Shown here piece after piece: positions 58,602 through 64,000 of a stretch of DNA of 64,000 nucleotides (the first letter of the stretch is position 1; the number at the start of each line of letters is the position of its first letter). The DNA comes from Anadara kagoshimensis (Eukaryota; Mollusca; Bivalvia; Arcoida; Arcidae): assembly GCA_021292105.1 (NCBI GenBank), contig CM037861.1, forward strand, positions 45,260,310 to 45,324,309, given 5' to 3'. The position numbers were made by a program, and so were the translations under genes. The notes under the pieces are model-generated. The model worked only from the letters and a program-made list of their open reading frames with translations. It was not told the DNA's origin and made no database searches.

Positions 58602-58713
58602 GAGCACCCGGCCTCATTGCCCTGGTGTACGTTCACATGTTTAACTTCAAAGTTTTTCTTTGCTTTTTGGGGGATTGTGATTTGGACATGGATTAGTACT
58701 GTATGTTTGTTTT
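58602..58713 (+). repeat. Dispersed repeat near C3 3' end
   Basis: GAGCACCCGGCCTCATTGCCCTGG, ATTGTGATTTGGACATGGATTAG. Orthologue of 15,056-15,170. Confidence 0.7.
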
Positions 58714-58839
58714 GACTACTTTCTAATGTGTTCTTTGCAATACTGTTAATTGCAATATTTAAAAAAACAACTTATTGTAGAATTAAATTTGAATGAAATT
58801 TACACATTCATTGTAGTTTTATTTAGCATTGTTTACATT

Positions 58840-61800
58840 TTAAATCACGAGTGTCTTTGTCATCCCCTCTATGATTTCTTTTGCAAATGGCGTTACCATC
58901 ATCGGGTTAAAGGGCTCACTGCTCACAAATCTTGATATTGACCCAGTTATGTTCAAGGTCACTACAGGACCTGTGTAGACTACTCCAACAGCGGTAAAGT
59001 TGTAAGCGGTTGGATCATACGTCACCTGTAACAAATAAGAACCAATACATTATTCCAATTCATAATTTAACTACCATGCTACTTATACTTATACCACCGG
59101 TGCCACTCTTTAACTCGTCAAAATTTGAATAAAGGAACATCTGCAAATGGATCGAAAATGGAAAGCTAGTAAGCTAGCATTTTAGTAGTGGATCTGGTCG
59201 CTAGTACAATTTTCTTTTTTTAATTAATAAGATATACCAAAAATAAAATGAAGTAAAACTAGCTCTACCAAGTACTACAGAATCCAACAATGCAGACACG
59301 ATTGCAAAAATTACCAGGTATGGACCGATCATAGAAAAACGTAAAGAGCAAGCTATTTGCATTTAGAAAAGATCGAAGAATGAGGAAGTGCAAAATGACA
59401 GACCATTATAATTATAACGTTGTTACTATATATGTTGTATATATTCGTAGTTAAACAGCTTTGTAACATTATAGATTGTGAAAAAATAATATTTGAGGAG
59501 CCTTTATTTACCATAGTCACAATGTTTTCTGTAGCCGTGAGCGTAATATTTAGCAGACGTTGATTCACCTTTATTTTCCTCAATAATTGATTTTGCTTTT
59601 TTGTATGATCCGCTCCACAAACTGAAATATATAAAGCATTGATCATATTTAGAGTACCAGAGTAGTTAGTTTTCCATTTATTTTAACTATAACAAACTGA
59701 AATATGTAAAAGTTTATTATTTTATTAGAACCTTTCTCATGTGTGTAATTCTGTCGTATAAATTCTTTATGGTATCGAAAATAAAACCAAGTAGGAAAGA
59801 TAATCCTTATTACATTAAAATCGAGGAAAAACTAGTACAATACTATGAACACAAATTTAATATCTATTCTTGGTCACAAACAAAATCCAATTTCGTCCAT
59901 ACCTTTTGTAAGTGTTTGAGTAGCATCTGGATTGTCGAGCTTGATGCAGGAAGGACAGACTTTTTGACATTCTTTCAGGAGACGTTTCTCTCTTAAACTT
60001 CTTTTACCCCATCCACGAAATATGCCTACAATGATTGACAATCAAATGTCATAATTATCAAGGTAAGAACATAAGTAATTATGTAGAATCTGACATTAAA
60101 AAAATATAAATCCAGGGGTTTAACGTTTTCTCACCAATTTTCGAACTTTTCGTTAATTGAGGTTATCTTTTTCATGATAATATATAACCTTGAAATATAG
60201 CATTCAATGTATAACGTCACATTTATAAAATGGAATACGGACAACCTACTAGTAATTGATTTTGGTTTTAACCCAATGAATCTACTTACGTCTTACAAAT
60301 CTGCCAACTGATCGAACAACATGATGTACAGCTTTTCCGGCTTCATTTGCAACATGATGAACAGCCTTTCCAGCATCTGATGCCAGCTTTCCCACTTGGT
60401 TTGTTATATGGCCTACCGCCTTTGTGGCTTCCTTGATCGTGTGTTCAGCTGCTTTCTGTACTGTTGTACCAACATCTTTAATACTATCGAGCACTTGTTT
60501 CGAAATATGGACAGCTCCTTTCGCTAAGACATCTAACGATTTTGTCAAACCTTTACCAATATCCTCCGCAAACTTTGCAAGATTTTCTCCAAACTCTACC
60601 AATCCTTTTACTGAGTGTTTTATTATGGAATCGGCTTCTTTCAGTAAAACATTACTTACGTCTTTTGCAACGTCGGCAAACTGGCTTATAAAGTGTTTTG
60701 CTTCATTTCCCAGTACGTTGCATATGACCTTTAATTTTTCTTCTATAACTTTCAAAGTTATGACTCCAACAGTCACAGGCAGATATAGTAACTGTGTTGC
60801 TGCCGTTAGTGAAGTTATCGCTTTCGTTTGAATAATTCTTTGGCTGTTAAAAAGAGTTGAAATAAAGTTATGAAAACAAATTTACTAATTCAACATGCAA
60901 GTCGTAATATTCTTACACTGCAATATCGATAAAATTAAAAAACATGCCCAATTTACAATCAGAAAAAAATGAAAACTGGAAAATTAAGTTTACACATGAA
61001 CTGCCTCAGTGAAGAAAGATCGGGTGCTGCTCTGGAAGGGTGTTTGATTCCATTTTAGCTACAGACACCAGTCACATGTGCAATAGAGACACTTAACACA
61101 TATTTTCTAACAACTGTTTTTTGGGGATAGTGTAAATCATCCATATGCCCAAGGGCCAAACAAAAAAGTACAAAGCCACCATCACAGACATGATAGATCG
61201 AAACTAACTTGGTTACTGGAAATACATTACTATTATCAAAACCAAATATACCAATCCATGTCCAAATTATAACAGCTACTAAATTATCAAAGTCAAAAAG
61301 TAACATCTCCGGATTTATAAAACATGTTTATCTAGTCAATTGTGACATTCTTTTGAAAGAAACTTCAATGGACAACTTGAAATTAGCCCAATACCTCGAT
61401 ACAGCATCATAAACTAAATTACAATTTCAGTGAGTGAACATTGATATATACGGACTAATCAACCACAGAAAAAACAGAAAAATTCTTCACAAATCCGGTT
61501 TAACCTAACTTCTCATGGATGCAAATATAACATACTGGTTCATGCTCAAATCACAATCTCATAGGCAAATAAAAACTTTGTACATGTAAAATGTTTAAAT
61601 AGTGCATATACATGTATATGCTTTTTGACTTTTTATATGTGACATACCTTGACGAGGCACAAGACTCTTTCGTGCATTTATTACAACTTTCAACTGTCTT
61701 GTTCAGTGTGTCCTCGCATACTTTTACTAGACTTTTAAGATCCTGGGTGGTATCATTTAAAGTAGGTATTGCTTCTTTTATAATTATCCTCTTAACCTGG

Positions 61801-63801
61801 TTATTGATTTCTAAAATTTAAAAATATACGTACAACAGCTAACGAACGTATACAGATCCAACGCAAAAGTTAAGAGCCCATTCCAGTTTGTTTATGTTTA
61901 TATAACTTTCAATAGAATTGACATGGTATTTTACAAAACTGTTTTAAATGAATGGATTACGGATATTGTCGTAATAGTTTATCTTAAATTTTGTGCTCTT
62001 TCAAATAAAAAGTTGTTAACAATTTTACCATTTTTTAAATTAGAAATCAATAGGTAAAACCATAAACGAATTGATAGTCGGATCGAGAAATTATTTCTTC
62101 TTTCTTTTGTAAATATAGTCACGGTAAATGGAAAAACACGAATCTGTACAGCCGAACCGCAGCATAAAACAAGTTCAAATAATTTTCCAGTATTTCGATT
62201 GTAGTGAAAAGATCCCAAATATTTAAGAATACGGAAATGATATGTTTAATTTGGCCCCTGTATATGCCTTTGATTGTAGTCGATTCACCGAACGTTTTGG
62301 CAACTATAAAGACAATTTGTATACAAAGCACAAATAAGTACTTTAGTACTTTAACATGTTAATAAATAATTGTTGTGTCTGTTAGACCTGGTCATTAGGA
62401 ATTGTTCATTTACTTACGCTCCAGAACCGCCTTTGGTACAGCTATTTGTGATGCTCTTTTTGTATCAAAACCACTGAAAAAAATAACCGAAAAAAGCTAT
62501 TATCGATTATAAAACATTAAAACACAATGTCCTTATATATTGTTTGCAGGGCGTTTCATTGTTAAAATAGCCTATTCTTCATAAAAATCAAACACAAACG
62601 TTGACACTGAAATCACAATCCTAAATCAAAACAAAAGCTTTTTTTCGAAAGTGCAAAAACAAATATATGATGTTAACTCTAATTTTTTAAGTTGTTCAAA
62701 GTTCTTACGTAAATAAAATATTGAAGTATACACGGTGCCAGTTTAAAAAAATCAGTGACTAGATCAGATTAAAAATAGGCTTACCTCACAGAAGCATGAA
62801 GCAATATCGTGAAAAATACCATTACCGTTGCTGTATAAAACACCTGTTAAAATATGATCTCATTAATTAGTTATGATAATCATAACTTTGGTTTTGAATC
62901 GTTTAATGATAAAAATAATTAAAACGGAAACATACTCTGTATTTTAGTTATATGTTATATAAAAAAGGCGCGATACTGGTAATTATGTATAAGTTATTTT
63001 ATACAGGGACCAAAGTGCTCTTGGGCAAAAACCAAAACCAAACATAAGAAGTCACGGCGAAATCGAAATCCCAAGCAAAGTAAAGAAATTAAAAATTAGC
63101 AAATTAACACGCAAAATTTCACCAGGGAAGTCAGATCAGCCGCCTCTCCAACCACGTGTGGGAACATAAAAATATCGGACGTCAAATATATCTAGGATAA
63201 TTTGGGATACAGGGACATCATACTTATCAACAATATTGTACTGAGGGCCATACAACGTTTTGAGGACCATGATAAGCCTAGGCTTCGATATCCTTGCGTC
63301 AAAGACAGAAAATAGCTACAAGATGTGTCCCTTGGTTACCATTCTAAATGGAATGTAGTTTTAAGGTTTATTGAACTGTAAATATTTGAATTCATTTTTA
63401 AGAGTGATTACAAACTTTTTAGCAAAACTAAGATATTTGATCTAAATTTTGAATTACATTTTAACGTTTTTAATCGTGTCTAGAAATCCTTTTAAGAAGA
63501 GTGTAATTTGTCATTGCTTGCAGTTGTTTTTAAAATGTGTTTTTCACACCAGCCCAAAAATTACCTCCTCAAAATAAGTAAAGTATGCTCAACAGGGCCA
63601 AAACAATAATTCATTCATTATATATTTTTACTTTCTTTTCAGAAACGTACGTATAAATTCACTTCCAAATCACAAAAAAGAAATAAAAAAAAAAAAAAAT
63701 AAAAATCCCAAACAGTACAAAATGATAAAAAATTGCAAAATTGCAAATTCTATTTTACATACAAGTTGAAAGACAGACAAAAAACTTACCGTCACTACCA
63801 T
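58840..63801 (-). CDS. Clusterin-like secreted protein C3 (420 aa)
   Basis: Eight coding exons in transcript order: 63801-63790, 62843-62785, 62473-62418, 61810-61648, 60843-60290, 60025-59903, 59621-59512, 59025-58840 (1,263 bases). It is the most divergent C gene. Signal peptide MVVTVFYTATVMVFFTILLH. The cysteine module ends CNKCTKESC. The 11-mer exon begins differently from C1/C2 (QRIIQTKAITSLTAATQ, then LLYLPVTVGVITLKVIEEK), closer to A1 (LLFLPLTTGAITLKVLEGQ), suggesting that this is the older form. All eleven 11-mers are present. WGKRSLREKRLLKECQKVCPSC has REKR, a good furin-type site at the place expected between the two clusterin chains. C-terminus VVYTGPVVTLNITG. The 5' UTR exon lies outside the window. 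Confidence 0.82.
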
Positions 63802-64000
63802 GTTTGTTTCTGAAATATAAAATCAGATTTTTTAAATACTACTTTCGTGCTTGTTGGTCCTGCTTTTTTACTTCATTTTTTTTATTTTTTGTTATTTTTT
63901 TAATTCAAATTTTTCTTTGTTTGTTTTCTTGAAATAATTAAAATGAAGTTGTACCTGAAAAAACGTGTACTTGGCACGCCCAACGCAACTAGTAATAGGG
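63802..64000. other. C3 5' region, cut by the window end
   Basis: Corresponds to the C1 sequence between 21,473 and about 21,640. The acceptor before AAACAAACATGG is conserved; the TATA-like promoter seen for C1 and C2 would lie beyond the window. Confidence 0.5.

Overview
This is AT-rich animal genomic DNA with split genes (GT-AG introns), no bacterial operon structure, tRNA-derived SINEs, microsatellites, MITE-like foldbacks and one nearly full-length LINE. The SINE type (tRNA head, then a body ending in a conserved CGATATAAGTGAAATATTCTTGAC block and a GTTAAACACC- or (AATC)n-type tail) and the other dispersed repeats suggest a bivalve mollusc, possibly a mytilid mussel. The species is an inference; I could not search a database.

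The window is one gene cluster present about three times in tandem. The ancestral unit reads: gene A (+), one or two intronless genes B (+), gene C (-). A and C are paralogues. Neighbouring C and A genes are head to head, and B and C are tail to tail. Unit 1 covers about 1-22,000 (A1, B1, B2, C1). Unit 2 covers about 22,000-39,300 (A2, B3, C2). Unit 3 runs from about 39,300 to the window end (A3, B4, B5, C3). The C1 5' half plus A2 5' half is nearly identical to the C2 5' half plus A3 5' half at an offset of about 17.25 kb, so the last duplication is recent.

A and C encode secreted clusterin (apolipoprotein J)-like proteins. I assembled three complete C genes of 8 coding exons each: C1 417 aa, C2 414 aa, C3 420 aa. 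Each has a signal peptide, a Cys-x10-Cys-x2-Cys-x4-Cys module with the same spacing as vertebrate clusterin, a single exon coding for gap-free 11-residue repeats (a 3-11 amphipathic helix of the synuclein/perilipin/apolipoprotein type), a CxxxCxxC module, and a C-terminal domain with clusterin-like sequence. A1 looks intact where visible, but its first exons are not found. A2 and A3 are broken by shared and private lesions.

B encodes a five-helix membrane protein of the MAPEG superfamily, most like TMEM79 (mattrin). There are five copies. B2, B3, B4 and B5 have open frames; B1 carries three 1-nt deletions. Two subtypes exist: B-alpha (B1, B4, start MPTRDD) and B-beta (B2, B3, B5, start MSTRDD). 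Unit 2 lost its B-alpha copy, apparently by recombination between two similar upstream blocks.

The main accessory element is a 5.5-kb LINE of the CR1/L2/Jockey type (44,836-50,301) inserted in the last intron of A3 with an 11-bp target duplication. It has an ORF1, a 2A-like motif at the start of ORF2, a 1-nt frameshift in the endonuclease, and a Tyr in place of the second catalytic Asp of the RT FADD box, so this copy is dead. The most novel item is the clusterin-like cluster itself: apoJ-type cysteine modules joined to an uninterrupted 11-mer lipid-binding helix, co-amplified with a MAPEG membrane protein.
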